64,000 bases of DNA from Streptomyces sp. PH10-H1. GTDB lineage: Bacteria > Actinomycetota > Actinomycetes > Streptomycetales > Streptomycetaceae. The notes under the pieces were generated by a model. It ran no database searches. It worked only from the letters and a program-made list of their open reading frames with translations, and was not told the origin of the DNA. Made by a program: the position numbers and the translations under genes. Position 1 is the stretch's first letter. Each line of letters starts with the position of its first letter. Of this stretch, positions 51,688 through 60,552 are shown piece by piece. Location of the stretch: contig NZ_JASISZ010000001.1 in the NCBI RefSeq assembly GCF_030063355.1, positions 124,001-188,000 of the forward strand, written 5' to 3'.

Positions 51688-53097
51688 ATGGGCGAACCGC
51701 ATGAGTTGACGATGCTGGAGCAGGCGGCTGCGATCCGGGGTGGGGAGCTGTCGCCCGTGGAGTTGGCGCGGCACTATCTGGAGAGGATCGCTCGGCTGAA
51801 CGACACGGTCGGCGCGTACGTGACCGTGACGCCGGAGCGCGCGCTCGATGACGCGCGGCGCGCCGAGCGGCGGCTGGCGGCGGGCGGGGTGCTGCCGCCG
51901 CTGCTGGGGGTGCCGGTGCCGGTGAAGGATCTGACGCCGGTGGCGGGGGTGCGGTTCACCTCGGGGTCCGCGGTGTTCGCGGAGCGGGTCGCCGAGTCGG
52001 GGACGCATGTGGTGGAGCTGCTGCAAGCAGCCGGCACGGTGCTGCTGGGGAAGACGAACACCCCCGAGTTCGGGCTGCCGGCGTACACCGAGGGCCGCGT
52101 CGCCCCTCCGGCGAGGAGCCCGTACGACACGGGGCGGATCGCCGGCGGGTCGAGCGGCGGATCGGCCGCCGCCGTGGCCGCCGGGCTGGCGCCGGCCGCG
52201 CACGGGAGTGACGGCGGGGGGTCGATCCGCATTCCGGCGAGCTGTTGCGGAGTGGTGGGGCTGAAGCCGAGCCGGGGGCGGGTGAGCCCGGCGCCGAACG
52301 GGGATGTGACGGGGCTGGCGGTGCACGGGCCGATCGCGCGGAACGTGCGGGACGTGGCGGCGCTACTGGATGTGATGGCGGGGCCGGTGCCGGGGGACCC
52401 GGTGCCGCTGGCGGCTTCGGGGACGCCGTTCCTGGAGTGGTGCGACCGGGAGCCGCGGCGGTTGCGGATCGGGCGGTGGGCGCGGCCGGATGTGGCGGGC
52501 GTGGGGGTGGACCCGGTGGTGCTGGCGGCGTACGAGCGGACCTCGGCGCTGTTGGCGGGGTTGGGTCATGAGGTGGTCGAGGTGGAGCAGCCGCTGGGGC
52601 CGGGGGATCACGGGGCGTTCGATCCGGTGTGGGAGGTGATGGCGCTGATGGCGCCGGTTCCTGAGAGGCGGGAGGGGGAGCTGATGCCGTTGACGCGGTG
52701 GCTGCGGGAGCGGGGCCGGGCGGCGTCGGGGGAGCGGTTCGCGCTGGCGCTGGCGGCGATGCAGGGGGTGGGGCGGAAGTTCGCGGCGGCGGTGGCGTCG
52801 TTCGACGCGGTGCTGACGCCGACGCTGGCCCAGTTGCCGCCCGCGGTGGGAGCGCTGCGCGACGACGCGGATCCGGAGGCGGATTTCGCGGCGCAGTACG
52901 CGTTCACGCCGTTCACGGGTGCGTGGAACATCGCGGGGCTGCCGTCGGTGTCGCTGCCGGTGGAGTGGACGGATGACGGGCTGCCGGTCGGCATGATGCT
53001 GGGCGCGGCGCACGGCGCGGAGGGGCCGCTGCTCGCGCTGGCCGCGCAGGTGGAGGCGGCGGCGCCGTGGCGGGACCGGCGTCCGCCGGTCTGGTAG
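51688..53097 (+). CDS. Amidase (amidase-signature family)
   Basis: This 469-residue enzyme of the Ser-cisSer-Lys class has the Lys in VPVPVKDL, the signature GGSSGGSAAAVAAGL and the nucleophile region GSDGGGSIRIPAS. Members hydrolyse amide bonds of small molecules. It is not GatA because gatB and gatC are absent. The 202 bases before it hold no feature. The third-position GC is extreme and many frames stay open on both strands. Confidence 0.87.
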   Translation: MGEPHELTMLEQAAAIRGGELSPVELARHYLERIARLNDTVGAYVTVTPERALDDARRAERRLAAGGVLPPLLGVPVPVKDLTPVAGVRFTSGSAVFAERVAESGTHVVELLQAAGTVLLGKTNTPEFGLPAYTEGRVAPPARSPYDTGRIAGGSSGGSAAAVAAGLAPAAHGSDGGGSIRIPASCCGVVGLKPSRGRVSPAPNGDVTGLAVHGPIARNVRDVAALLDVMAGPVPGDPVPLAASGTPFLEWCDREPRRLRIGRWARPDVAGVGVDPVVLAAYERTSALLAGLGHEVVEVEQPLGPGDHGAFDPVWEVMALMAPVPERREGELMPLTRWLRERGRAASGERFALALAAMQGVGRKFAAAVASFDAVLTPTLAQLPPAVGALRDDADPEADFAAQYAFTPFTGAWNIAGLPSVSLPVEWTDDGLPVGMMLGAAHGAEGPLLALAAQVEAAAPWRDRRPPVW

Positions 53098-53190
53098 CGG
53101 TGGCCGGGCGGGTGGCGGGCGTCTGACCGGGTTTGCGGCGGGGTAAGGCTGGGGTGTCCCCCCACCCGTTGTTCTGATCTTGGAGGCCCG

Positions 53191-55287
53191 ATGGACCGGG
53201 AGCGGCTGGCCGCGCTGCACGGCGTGGACACGACGTACCGCCCCGCGCCCGACCGGGTGGTCCGGGTGCCGGAGGAGACGGTGGTGGCCGTGCTCGCCGC
53301 GCTGGGCGTGGACGCCTCGACGCCGCAGGCGGTGCTGGACGCGCTGGCCGCGTACGAGCACCGCCGCCGGCAGCGGCTGCTGGCGCCGTGCACGGTGGTG
53401 CGGACCGGCCGTCCGCTGCCGCTGGGGCTCCCGGCGGGGACGCGAGTACGGATCGAGGCGGAGTCGGGTGAGGTGTTCGACGACGGTGCCTGGGAGCGGA
53501 TTCCGCTCGGCCGGCATGTGGTGCGGGCGTCCGCGCCGGACGGCCGGACCGCACGTGCCGACCTGGTGATCGCCCCCGAGCGGCTCCCGGGGGCGCCAGG
53601 GCGCACCTTCGGCTTCATGGCGCAGCTGTACTCGACGCTGTCGGAGCGGTCCTGGGGCATGGGCGATCTGGGTGACCTCGCGGATCTGGCGGCTTGGTCG
53701 GGCCGGGCGCTGGGGGCCGGATTCCTGCAGATCAACCCGTTGCACATCGCCGTGCCGGGGCAGCCGACGGATCCTTCGCCGTACCGCCCCTCGTCCCGAC
53801 GGTTCCCGGATCCAGTGTATCTGCGGGTCGAGGACGTCCCGGAGTACGCGTATCTGGAGCCGGGCGACCGGGCGCGGGCCGCGGTGCTGACCGGCCGGGC
53901 CGCGGCGCTGCGGGCGGGCGTTCTGCACAAGGACGCGCTGATCGACCGGGACGCGGTGTGGGAGCTGAAGCTGGAGGCGCTGGGGCTCGTGCGGAAGGTG
54001 CAGCTGCAGCCGGGGCGCAGGGCCGAGTACGTCGACTTCCTGGCCGAACAGGGGCAGGCGCTGGACGATCACGCCACCTGGTGCGCGCTCGCGGAGGTGC
54101 ACGGGCCCGACTGGCACGCGTGGCCGGCGGGGCTGCGCGATCCGCGGTCCGCGCAGGTCGCGCGGGTCCGCAGCGAGCAGCTCGACCGGGTGGACTTCTA
54201 CTGCTGGCTGACCTGGCTGACGGACGATCAGCTGCGGGCGGCGCAGTCGGCGGCCCGCTCGGCGGGGATGCCGGTGGGGATCGTGCACGATCTGGCGGTC
54301 GGGGTGCATCCGTCGGGTTCTGACGCGTGGGCGATGCAGGACGCGCTGGCGCGGGGCATGTCGGTGGGCGCGCCACCGGACGCGTTCAACTCACGCGGCC
54401 AGGACTGGGGTCTGCCGCCCTGGCGGCCGGACGCGCTGGCGGCCACCGGTTACACCCCGTACCGGGATCTGCTGGCCCGGTTGCTGCGGCATGCGGGGGC
54501 GCTGCGGATCGACCATGTGATGGGGCTGTTCCGGCTGTGGTGGGTGCCCGAGGGCCGGCCACCGACCGAGGGCGCCTATGTCCGGTACGACGCGGAGGCG
54601 ATGCTCGGGGTGCTCGCCCTGGAGGCGCACCGCGCGGGCGCGGTGGTCATCGGGGAGGACCTGGGGACGGTGGAGGCGGGGGTCAGGGAGGAGTTGGCCG
54701 ACCGCGGCATCCTCGGCACCTCGGTGCTGTGGTTCGAGCGGCACCACGAGGGGGACGGGACGCCGCTGGCGCCCGGGGAGTGGCGACCGGCGTGCCTGGC
54801 CACCGTCACCACCCACGATCTGCCCAGCACGGCGGCCCGGCTGACGGGTGAGCATGTCGAGCTGCGCCACCGGCTGGGACTGCTGACCCGGCCGCTGGCG
54901 CAGGAGCAGGCGGAGGACGCGGCGGAGGTCGCGGAGTGGATCACGCTGCTGGGCCGGCTGGGGCTGCTGCCGGAGGGCGCGGCGGACGAGGAGGCCGTCG
55001 TCAAGGCAGTTCACCGGTTCCTGGCGCGGACTCCGGCGGCGATGGTCGGTATCTGGCTGCCGGACGCCGTGGGGGACCGCCGTCCGCAGAACCTGCCCGG
55101 CACCTGGGACCAGTACCCGAACTGGCGGCTGCCGGTCGCCGATGCGGCGGGCCGTCCGGTGACGCTGGAGCAGCTGGCCGCCTCGCCGCGGCTGTACGCG
55201 CTGCTGGACGAGGTCAGGGCCGCGCTGCTGGCGGGCCCCGGCCAGGACATCGGCACATCGGGCCCCGGCCAGCACATGAGCACGTAA
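53191..55287 (+). CDS. malQ: 4-alpha-glucanotransferase (amylomaltase)
   Basis: This 698-residue GH77 enzyme transfers alpha-1,4-glucan segments in maltodextrin metabolism. An N-terminal actinobacterial extension of about 130 residues precedes the barrel. The nucleophile Asp is in LRIDHVMG, the acid/base Glu in VVIGEDLG and the stabilising Asp in TTHDLPST. Start ATG 53191 lies after TTGGAGG. The C-terminus ends in a short duplicated Gly-Pro-Gly-Gln segment, created by a small DNA duplication. Confidence 0.9.
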   Translation: MDRERLAALHGVDTTYRPAPDRVVRVPEETVVAVLAALGVDASTPQAVLDALAAYEHRRRQRLLAPCTVVRTGRPLPLGLPAGTRVRIEAESGEVFDDGAWERIPLGRHVVRASAPDGRTARADLVIAPERLPGAPGRTFGFMAQLYSTLSERSWGMGDLGDLADLAAWSGRALGAGFLQINPLHIAVPGQPTDPSPYRPSSRRFPDPVYLRVEDVPEYAYLEPGDRARAAVLTGRAAALRAGVLHKDALIDRDAVWELKLEALGLVRKVQLQPGRRAEYVDFLAEQGQALDDHATWCALAEVHGPDWHAWPAGLRDPRSAQVARVRSEQLDRVDFYCWLTWLTDDQLRAAQSAARSAGMPVGIVHDLAVGVHPSGSDAWAMQDALARGMSVGAPPDAFNSRGQDWGLPPWRPDALAATGYTPYRDLLARLLRHAGALRIDHVMGLFRLWWVPEGRPPTEGAYVRYDAEAMLGVLALEAHRAGAVVIGEDLGTVEAGVREELADRGILGTSVLWFERHHEGDGTPLAPGEWRPACLATVTTHDLPSTAARLTGEHVELRHRLGLLTRPLAQEQAEDAAEVAEWITLLGRLGLLPEGAADEEAVVKAVHRFLARTPAAMVGIWLPDAVGDRRPQNLPGTWDQYPNWRLPVADAAGRPVTLEQLAASPRLYALLDEVRAALLAGPGQDIGTSGPGQHMST

Positions 55288-55313
55288 AGACATGGGCGCG
55301 TAAAGACATGGGC
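55283..55313 (+). repeat. 15-bp tandem duplication at the malQ stop
   Basis: CGTAAAGACATGGGC occurs at 55283-55297 and 55299-55313. The first copy contains the malQ TAA stop. GGCCCCGGCCAG is also duplicated just upstream within malQ. This is recent slippage. Confidence 0.65.
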
Positions 55314-55375
55314 AAGGACCCCCATAAGGGCACCCCGGGCGTGCGGGCCCGGAGGGCGTTCACTACATTGAGGGC

Positions 55376-55618
55376 GTGGACAAGAAGCTCAACAAGAAGG
55401 CCGTGCGCGCCGGGGTCATCACCGCCGGTACGACGCTGATGCTGCTGATGTCGTCCCCCGCGTTCGCGGTCACCCGCGATGACGGCGACGACCCGGGTTC
55501 GGGCCTGAGTGTCGTACAGACGCTCGGCCTCTTCGTGCTCGCGCCGATCGCGCTGTTCGCGATCATCGCCGGCGTGGTGATCGCGACCGACAAGACCCGT
55601 AAGCAACAGCGCGGCTGA
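55376..55618 (+). CDS. Small secreted/membrane protein of unknown function
   Basis: This 80-residue protein starts at GTG 55376. The N-terminus MDKKLNKKAVRAG is basic, followed by a hydrophobic signal ending SSPAFA, a short acidic stretch (DDGDDPGSG) and a membrane helix (LGLFVLAPIALFAIIAGVV). The C-terminus is basic. It would be a single-pass protein with a tiny external loop. I do not recognise its function. Confidence 0.75.
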   Translation: MDKKLNKKAVRAGVITAGTTLMLLMSSPAFAVTRDDGDDPGSGLSVVQTLGLFVLAPIALFAIIAGVVIATDKTRKQQRG

Positions 55619-55631
55619 CCCCGCCTGATCA

Positions 55632-55656
55632 CCCCCTGACCGTACGCGGCAGGGGG
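55632..55656. terminator. Convergent terminator hairpin
   Basis: CCCCCTG (55632-55638) pairs with CAGGGGG (55650-55656) with an 11-base loop, between the small protein gene and the MarR stop codon. Confidence 0.6.
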
Positions 55657-55657
55657 T

Positions 55658-56179
55658 TCAGTGCTGTCCGTGCTCCTCCGACGAGCTGAGCAGCTGCCGG
55701 AGCAGACCGGAGAGCTGAGCGGCCTGCGCGTCGTCCATCGAGCCGAGCGCCGCCTTCTGTACCGCCAGCCCGGCACCCACCGCTTCGTGCAGCAGCGCGA
55801 GGCCGCGTTCGGTGAGGGTGACCCGCAGGCCGCGCCGGTCGTTCGGGTCCGGGCTGCGCTCCACGAGCCCGGCGCGCTCCAGCTTGTCCAGCCGGCCGGT
55901 CATGCCGCCGGTGGTGAGCAGCAGCGCCGAGGACAGTTCACGCGGTGACAGGGTGTGCGGTTCGCCGGCCCTGCGCAGCGTCGCCAGTACGTCGAACTCG
56001 CCGCGGCTGATGCCGAAGCGGCCGTACTCCTTCTCCATCCGGTCGCCGACCGCACGGGCGATGCGGTAGATGCGGCCGAAGATCGCCATCGGCACGGTGT
56101 CGAGGTCGGGGCGTACCTCGTGCCATTGCGCGGTGATCTTGTCGAGGGGATCCGGGGCATCCGGGGCCGGGGTGGTCAT
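55658..56179 (-). CDS. MarR-family transcriptional regulator
   Basis: This 173-residue protein starts at ATG 56179; no clear ribosome site is present, so it may be leaderless. The winged helix (about 50-125) reads ISRGEFDVLATLRRAG, LSSALLLTTGGMTGRLDKLE and SPDPNDRRGLRVTLTERG, the last being the MarR wing. It is divergent from an MFS exporter, with dyad sequences between the two, so it probably represses that exporter and itself. The inducer is unknown. Confidence 0.88.
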   Translation of the reverse strand: MTTPAPDAPDPLDKITAQWHEVRPDLDTVPMAIFGRIYRIARAVGDRMEKEYGRFGISRGEFDVLATLRRAGEPHTLSPRELSSALLLTTGGMTGRLDKLERAGLVERSPDPNDRRGLRVTLTERGLALLHEAVGAGLAVQKAALGSMDDAQAAQLSGLLRQLLSSSEEHGQH

Positions 56180-56218
56180 GTACGTCAGTATCGGGGGCAA
56201 AACGGTCGCTGGCAAGAA

Positions 56219-56270
56219 AGTAGCTTGACGGTAAGTCGCTTAGCGGTAAGCTAATGACTATCGAGCTACT
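56219..56270. promoter_or_regulatory. MarR/MFS intergenic operator-promoter
   Basis: An inverted repeat AGTAGCT (56219-56225)/AGCTACT (56264-56270) encloses TTAGC-GGTAA-GCTAA (56240-56254), with GGTAAG repeated 15 bases apart (56230, 56245). TTGACG (56225-56230) and TAAGCT (56247-56252), 16 bases apart, could be the MFS promoter. The overlap fits repression by the MarR protein. Confidence 0.5.
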
Positions 56271-56294
56271 CTGGCGGCGATCCCAGGAGCGGAC

Positions 56295-57575
56295 ATGCCC
56301 AGCACCCCACGGATACCCGGCGAGCGGTCCATGCTCGCCGCGATGACCGTCAACGCGGTCGGCTCCGGGATGTACCTCCCCTTCACTCTGATCTTCTTCC
56401 ACCACGTGACGGGCCTGTCCTTCGCGGCCGTCGGCGCGGTCCTCACCGCCGCCGGGCTCATCGGGCTCACCACGCTGCCGCTGGCCGGCACCGCCGTCGA
56501 CCGGTTCGGGGCGCGTCGCGTGCAGCTCGTGCTCTACGGGGTGCGGGGGCTGGGCTTCGCGCTCTACCCGTTCGCGCAGTCGGTGCCCGCCTTCGCCGTC
56601 GTCGCCCTGGTCACGATCATCGGGGACGGCGCCTTCCCCGCCGTCCAGCAGTCCTTCCTCGGTGAGATCGCCCGCGGCTCCGACCGGGACCGGCTGCAGG
56701 CGGCCGCCCGGGCGCTGAGCAACGGCGGCATGGGCGCGGGGGCGCTGCTCGCCTCGCTCGTCGTCGGCTTCGGCGGCGACACCGGCTTCACGGCGGCGGC
56801 CTGGCTCAACGCGGCGAGCTTCGGCGTCTCGGCACTGCTGATGTGGCGGGTGCGCCCGGTTCCGGCGGTACGGGACGCGGCCGTCGTCGCACGTCAGAAG
56901 GCCGGCTACCGGCTGGTGCTGCGCGACCGCCCCTTCCTCGGCCTGACCGCGGCCAACTTCCTCATCGCTCTGGGCTACACCGCGCTGCCCGTCCTCTACC
57001 CGCTCTACATCTCCACTTGGCTGCACGGACCCGAGTCCCTCACCGGTGCCGCCTTCACCGTCAACACCGTGCTGTGCGCGGCGGGCGGGGTGCTGGTCGC
57101 GGCCTGGGTGCGGCGGCGCGGCGCCCGGCGCAACCGGTCCGCGGCGCTCGGCGCGGTGCTCTTCGCGGCGGCCTTCGCCGGACAGATCGTGCTCGGTACG
57201 GTGCGCCCGCAGGCCGGCTGGGCGATCGGCGCCGGTCTCGCCGTGATCATCACCGTGCACACGATCGGCGAGATGGTGCACAACCCGTCGGCCGGTGCGC
57301 TGGCCATCGCCGCCGCCCCCGAAGCGCTGCGCGGCCGCTACATGGCGGCGTACCAGTTCTCCTGGCAGCTGGTGCGGGCCATCGCCCCGTCGCTGTTCAC
57401 CGCCCTGCTGGCCGTCGACGGCCGGCTGCCGTGGCTGATGCTCATCGGCACGGCGCTCGGAGCCGCCCTCCTGCTGGTGCGGCTGGAGCCGTACCTGGCG
57501 GCCGACGCCGTCCACCCGGCAGCCCAGCGGGCCGTCGCCGCCTCCCCGCAGCGGTCCCTGGTCCCCGCCGCCTGA
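56295..57575 (+). CDS. MFS transporter (drug-efflux type)
   Basis: This 426-residue, 12-helix major facilitator starts at ATG 56295 behind CAGGAG. The loop 2-3 motif appears as GTAVDRFGARRVQLV. The fold and the partner MarR gene suggest export of a small toxic compound. It is monocistronic or weakly linked to the EamA gene downstream (87-base gap). Confidence 0.87.
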   Translation: MPSTPRIPGERSMLAAMTVNAVGSGMYLPFTLIFFHHVTGLSFAAVGAVLTAAGLIGLTTLPLAGTAVDRFGARRVQLVLYGVRGLGFALYPFAQSVPAFAVVALVTIIGDGAFPAVQQSFLGEIARGSDRDRLQAAARALSNGGMGAGALLASLVVGFGGDTGFTAAAWLNAASFGVSALLMWRVRPVPAVRDAAVVARQKAGYRLVLRDRPFLGLTAANFLIALGYTALPVLYPLYISTWLHGPESLTGAAFTVNTVLCAAGGVLVAAWVRRRGARRNRSAALGAVLFAAAFAGQIVLGTVRPQAGWAIGAGLAVIITVHTIGEMVHNPSAGALAIAAAPEALRGRYMAAYQFSWQLVRAIAPSLFTALLAVDGRLPWLMLIGTALGAALLLVRLEPYLAADAVHPAAQRAVAASPQRSLVPAA

Positions 57576-57662
57576 CGCCGCCTCACCGCCGCCGCCTCAC
57601 CGCCGCCGCCATGGCCCGGCGCCCGCAGCTCGCCGCCCGCACCTCGTTCGAGGAGTCCTCAG

Positions 57663-58589
57663 ATGTCCCGCATCTCCACCGTCGCCCTCACCGCCCTCGC
57701 TCCGCTCGCCTGGGGCTCCACCTACGCGGTCACCACCCAACTCCTGCCGCCCGACCGCCCGTTGTTCGCCGGACTGATGCGGGCGCTGCCCGCCGGGCTC
57801 GTCCTGCTCGCCGCCACCCGGGCGCTGCCGCGCGGCGCCTGGTGGTGGAAGTCGGCGGTGCTCGGCACCCTCAACATCGGCGCCTTCTTCCCGCTCCTCT
57901 TCCTCGCCGCCTACCGGCTGCCCGGCGGCGTCGCCTCCGTCGTCGGTTCGGTGGGGCCGCTCTTCGTGGCGGGTCTCGCGGCGGCGCTGCTGAGCGAGCG
58001 GCCCAGCGTCCGTACGCTCACGGCCGCGATCATCGGCGCCGTCGGCGTCAGCCTCGTCGTCCTGCGGGCCGGAGCCGGATTCGACGCCCTCGGGCTGCTC
58101 GCCGGGCTCGCCGGCTCCGCGAGCATGTCGGCCGGAACGGTTCTCACCAAGCGCTGGGGACGCCCCGAAGGCGTCGGTCCGCTCTCCTTCACCGGCTGGC
58201 AGCTCACCGCGGGCGGCCTGCTGATCGCCCCCGCCGCCCTCCTCTTCGAGGGCCTCCCGCCCGCCCTCGACGCCCGCGCGGTCACGGGCTACGCGTACCT
58301 GGCCGTCGCCAACACCGCCGCCGCCTACTGGCTCTGGTTCCGCGGCATCGGCCGCCTCCCCGCCACCTCCGTCTCCCTCCTCGGCTTCCTCAGCCCGCTG
58401 TCCGCCGCGGCCATCGGCTGGGCCGTTCTCGGCCAGGTGCTCAGCCCTCTCCAACTGCTGGGCATGTCGGTCGCGTTCGCCGGCACCCTGCTGGGCCAGT
58501 GGCACTACCGGCGGCCCGCCGCGCCCGTGCCGACGCCGCTCCCCGTCGGCCTCCCGGCGACCCCGAGGATCTCCTCGCCGACCCGGTAG
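57663..58589 (+). CDS. EamA/DMT-family transporter
   Basis: This 308-residue, ten-helix drug/metabolite transporter is made of two EamA repeats (about 8-140 and 150-285), with the family openings LAWGSTYAVTTQLLP and SMSAGTVLTKRW. ATG 57663 follows GAGGAG. It probably exports amino acids or metabolites. Direction and substrate are not deducible. Confidence 0.86.
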   Translation: MSRISTVALTALAPLAWGSTYAVTTQLLPPDRPLFAGLMRALPAGLVLLAATRALPRGAWWWKSAVLGTLNIGAFFPLLFLAAYRLPGGVASVVGSVGPLFVAGLAAALLSERPSVRTLTAAIIGAVGVSLVVLRAGAGFDALGLLAGLAGSASMSAGTVLTKRWGRPEGVGPLSFTGWQLTAGGLLIAPAALLFEGLPPALDARAVTGYAYLAVANTAAAYWLWFRGIGRLPATSVSLLGFLSPLSAAAIGWAVLGQVLSPLQLLGMSVAFAGTLLGQWHYRRPAAPVPTPLPVGLPATPRISSPTR

Positions 58590-58599
58590 TACTCTCTGC

Positions 58600-58635
58600 C
58601 GCCTTCCGCCCCTCCGTCAGCCGGGGCGGAAGGCG
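58600..58635. terminator. Bidirectional terminator overlapping the membrane gene stop
   Basis: CGCCTTCCGCCCC (58600-58612) and GGGGCGGAAGGCG (58623-58635) form a perfect 13-bp stem. The stop codon of the minus-strand gene lies in the loop. Confidence 0.7.
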
Positions 58636-59405
58636 ACGCGCACATTCGCGTCCGTCGGGATGATCAGCACGCTCCCCTGGTCGGCCCTCCAGCCCTCGGG
58701 GATCACGAACATCCGGTTGTTGGACTGAGCGAGCAGGCGCAGCCCCTGGTAACGGAATCGGAAGCGCTGCCCGGGGCCGCCTTCCGGCAACGACGTCTCT
58801 TTCACGTCCGCGTGCTGGAAGTACAGGCGCTCGGCGGTGTCGACGACGATCTCCGGCCTGAGCCACAGGTTGTCGGCCAGGTACCGGGCGTCACTGCGGC
58901 CGTGTTCCTGGGCGTAGGCGTTCACCGCCCAGAAGGAGGACAGCGAGATCAGCGCCGCGACGATGGCGAGCGCTGCCACCTCGCGTGCCACGGGGTAGTC
59001 ACGGCCGTTGGCCTTGACGTGAAGGATCTGTCCGTACACCACCAGCAGCAGGCCGCCACCCAGGAGCAGGGGCGTGTCCAGTGCTCCGGCCGGCCAGACC
59101 TGGAACCCGCCGAGCATGCCGAGGGTGAACAGCGCGATCCCGCACCCCGTCAGCGCGAGGCAGCCCCAGCTCAGATACGGCGTGAGGCGCGGCCGGGAGC
59201 GGCCGAGGCTCGAAACGCAGTAGTAGCCGAGCACTCCGGTGAGGCCGACGCCCAGGGTCGTACCCAAAGGCATGTAGAGAGCCCCCGCGCTGCGCAGCAT
59301 GTAGTCCTGGGTCGAGAAGCCCAGCGTCGCCGCGTCGATGCCGAAGTGCTCGTACAGCGCGTCGGTGTAGGCGAACCCGAAGTAGAGGAGCAGGCTCGTC
59401 AACAC
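58617..59405 (-). CDS. Membrane protein of unknown function, 5' end possibly lost
   Basis: This 262-residue protein has four predicted helices (about 1-15, 42-65, 75-100, 110-165 region) and an extracytoplasmic C-terminal domain. GTG 59405 has no ribosome site. The frame stays open upstream of it and encodes TGSAAGFIAPTTV, which looks like genuine N-terminal sequence, yet no ATG, GTG or TTG is available there. The upstream DNA belongs to the opposite-strand DUF5753 remnant. The original start may have been lost in the rearrangement that truncated that gene. I do not recognise a function. Confidence 0.65.
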   Translation of the reverse strand: MLTSLLLYFGFAYTDALYEHFGIDAATLGFSTQDYMLRSAGALYMPLGTTLGVGLTGVLGYYCVSSLGRSRPRLTPYLSWGCLALTGCGIALFTLGMLGGFQVWPAGALDTPLLLGGGLLLVVYGQILHVKANGRDYPVAREVAALAIVAALISLSSFWAVNAYAQEHGRSDARYLADNLWLRPEIVVDTAERLYFQHADVKETSLPEGGPGQRFRFRYQGLRLLAQSNNRMFVIPEGWRADQGSVLIIPTDANVRVAFRPG

Positions 59406-59406
59406 G

Positions 59407-60081
59407 GTGGTGGGGGCGATGAAGCCGGCCGCGGACCCGGTTCTGGTCGATGCGCTGGTGGCGATGGCGAAGGAGCGCGGCAGGGGCTGGTGGGAGGAGT
59501 ACCGGGGCTCACTGGCCGCCAGTTTCCTCGACCTGGCCGAACTGGAGCATCACGCTACGCGCATGCGGACGGTTCAAATGCTCCATATGCCCGGCCTGTT
59601 GTAAACGGAGGACTACGCGCGTGCCGTGTTCGAAGGTGGCGTTACGAAGCTGCCCGCCTCCGAGATCGGCATCCGCGTCGATTTTCGGATGCGACGACGC
59701 CGCGTCCTCGACCGCGCGACACCGACGGAGTTCGAGCTGATCATTCATGAAGCGGCTCTGCGTATTCGCTGCGGCAGCCGCAAGGTGATGCAGTCGCAAC
59801 TCTTCTTCCTGGTGGACGCATCGGAGCGGTCGAACGTGACCATCCGTGTCGTCCCCTTTGCCACGGATGACTTCAGCAGTTCCGCGCAGTCTATGTTCTA
59901 TGCCTGCGGCCCGATCGCCGCGCTGGACACCGTTCAAGTGGATGCGGTGACTGGGAGCGGATTGCTTGACGCTGAGGCACAACTAGCCAAATGCCGAGCG
60001 CTCTTGGCCGTCATGGAATGCGCCTCGCTCGAACCGGAGCCATCGCGGCGTCTTATCCATGCCATCGCACAGGACGTGTGA
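59407..60081 (+). pseudogene. Truncated DUF5753 (Scr1-type) regulator with nonsense codon
   Basis: The frame encodes the ligand/partner domain of XRE-DUF5753 regulators but lacks the 90-100 residue helix-turn-helix N-terminus. It begins near DPVLVDALVAMAKERGRGWW and runs to HMPGLL. A TAA then stands at 59602-59604 where the family has Gln (PGLLQTEDYARAV), a CAA to TAA change. After the stop the frame continues intact (FELIIHEAALRIRCG, ERSNVTIRVVPF) to 60081. With both head loss and a nonsense codon it cannot make the normal regulator. Confidence 0.8.
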
Positions 60082-60092
60082 GAGGAACCCCT

Positions 60093-60293
60093 ATGCTCGC
60101 TCAACCTGTCTGGCGGAAGTCGTCCTTCTCCGGGCCCGATGAAGGCAACAACTGCGTCGAACTCGCCCCCTTGGCCGGGGTGGTCCTCCTCCGGGAGAGC
60201 GACTACCCCGGCGTCGTCGTCACTACGACCCCCGCCGCGCTCCGCGCGTTCCTGCGCGACGTCGCGGCTGGGACCCTCGACAACTTGGCGTGA
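60093..60293 (+). CDS. DUF397-domain protein
   Basis: This 66-residue protein starts at ATG 60093 behind AGAGG. VWRKSSFSGPDEGNNCVELA, RESDYPG and ALRAFLRDV are the DUF397 pattern. Such proteins are encoded beside DUF5753 regulators and bind them; the pair has been likened to toxin-antitoxin systems. Here the regulator is broken and the partner remains intact, so it is either silent or acts on other DUF5753 proteins. Confidence 0.85.
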   Translation: MLAQPVWRKSSFSGPDEGNNCVELAPLAGVVLLRESDYPGVVVTTTPAALRAFLRDVAAGTLDNLA

Positions 60294-60457
60294 CGCGGTA
60301 GGGCCAGGGTTCAAACTCCGGAACGCCCCCTGCGGCGCTGCGCGCCTGCCAATGAGGGCGGTCCGGGCCGCTCCACCGGCCATGGCCGACACCGGCCCCG
60401 CCCGAGGAGCGCAGCGGACCGGGTCGCTCCCAGGCCCCCGCGCCCCCCGCACCTATC

Positions 60458-60474
60458 GTTCAGTTTAACTGAAC
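60458..60474. promoter_or_regulatory. Perfect 17-bp palindromic operator upstream of an EamA gene
   Basis: GTTCAGTT-T-AACTGAAC is an exact 8-1-8 palindrome in an AT-rich island 79 bases before the EamA start. ATAT at about 60477 may be part of the -10 region. The shape suits a TetR-, HxlR- or MarR-type dimer, but no regulator gene lies next to it. Confidence 0.6.
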
Positions 60475-60552
60475 GTATATGGCAGAAACATTCGATGGAC
60501 CTGATCGGTCGACGGGTGTGACAGTGGTGGCACCGCCGATCGAAGGAGCCAC

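Noticed and set aside
53191..55287. Several long frames on both strands within the amidase and malQ genes
   Set aside because: Extreme third-position GC removes stop codons from all frames; only the sense frames carry catalytic motifs.
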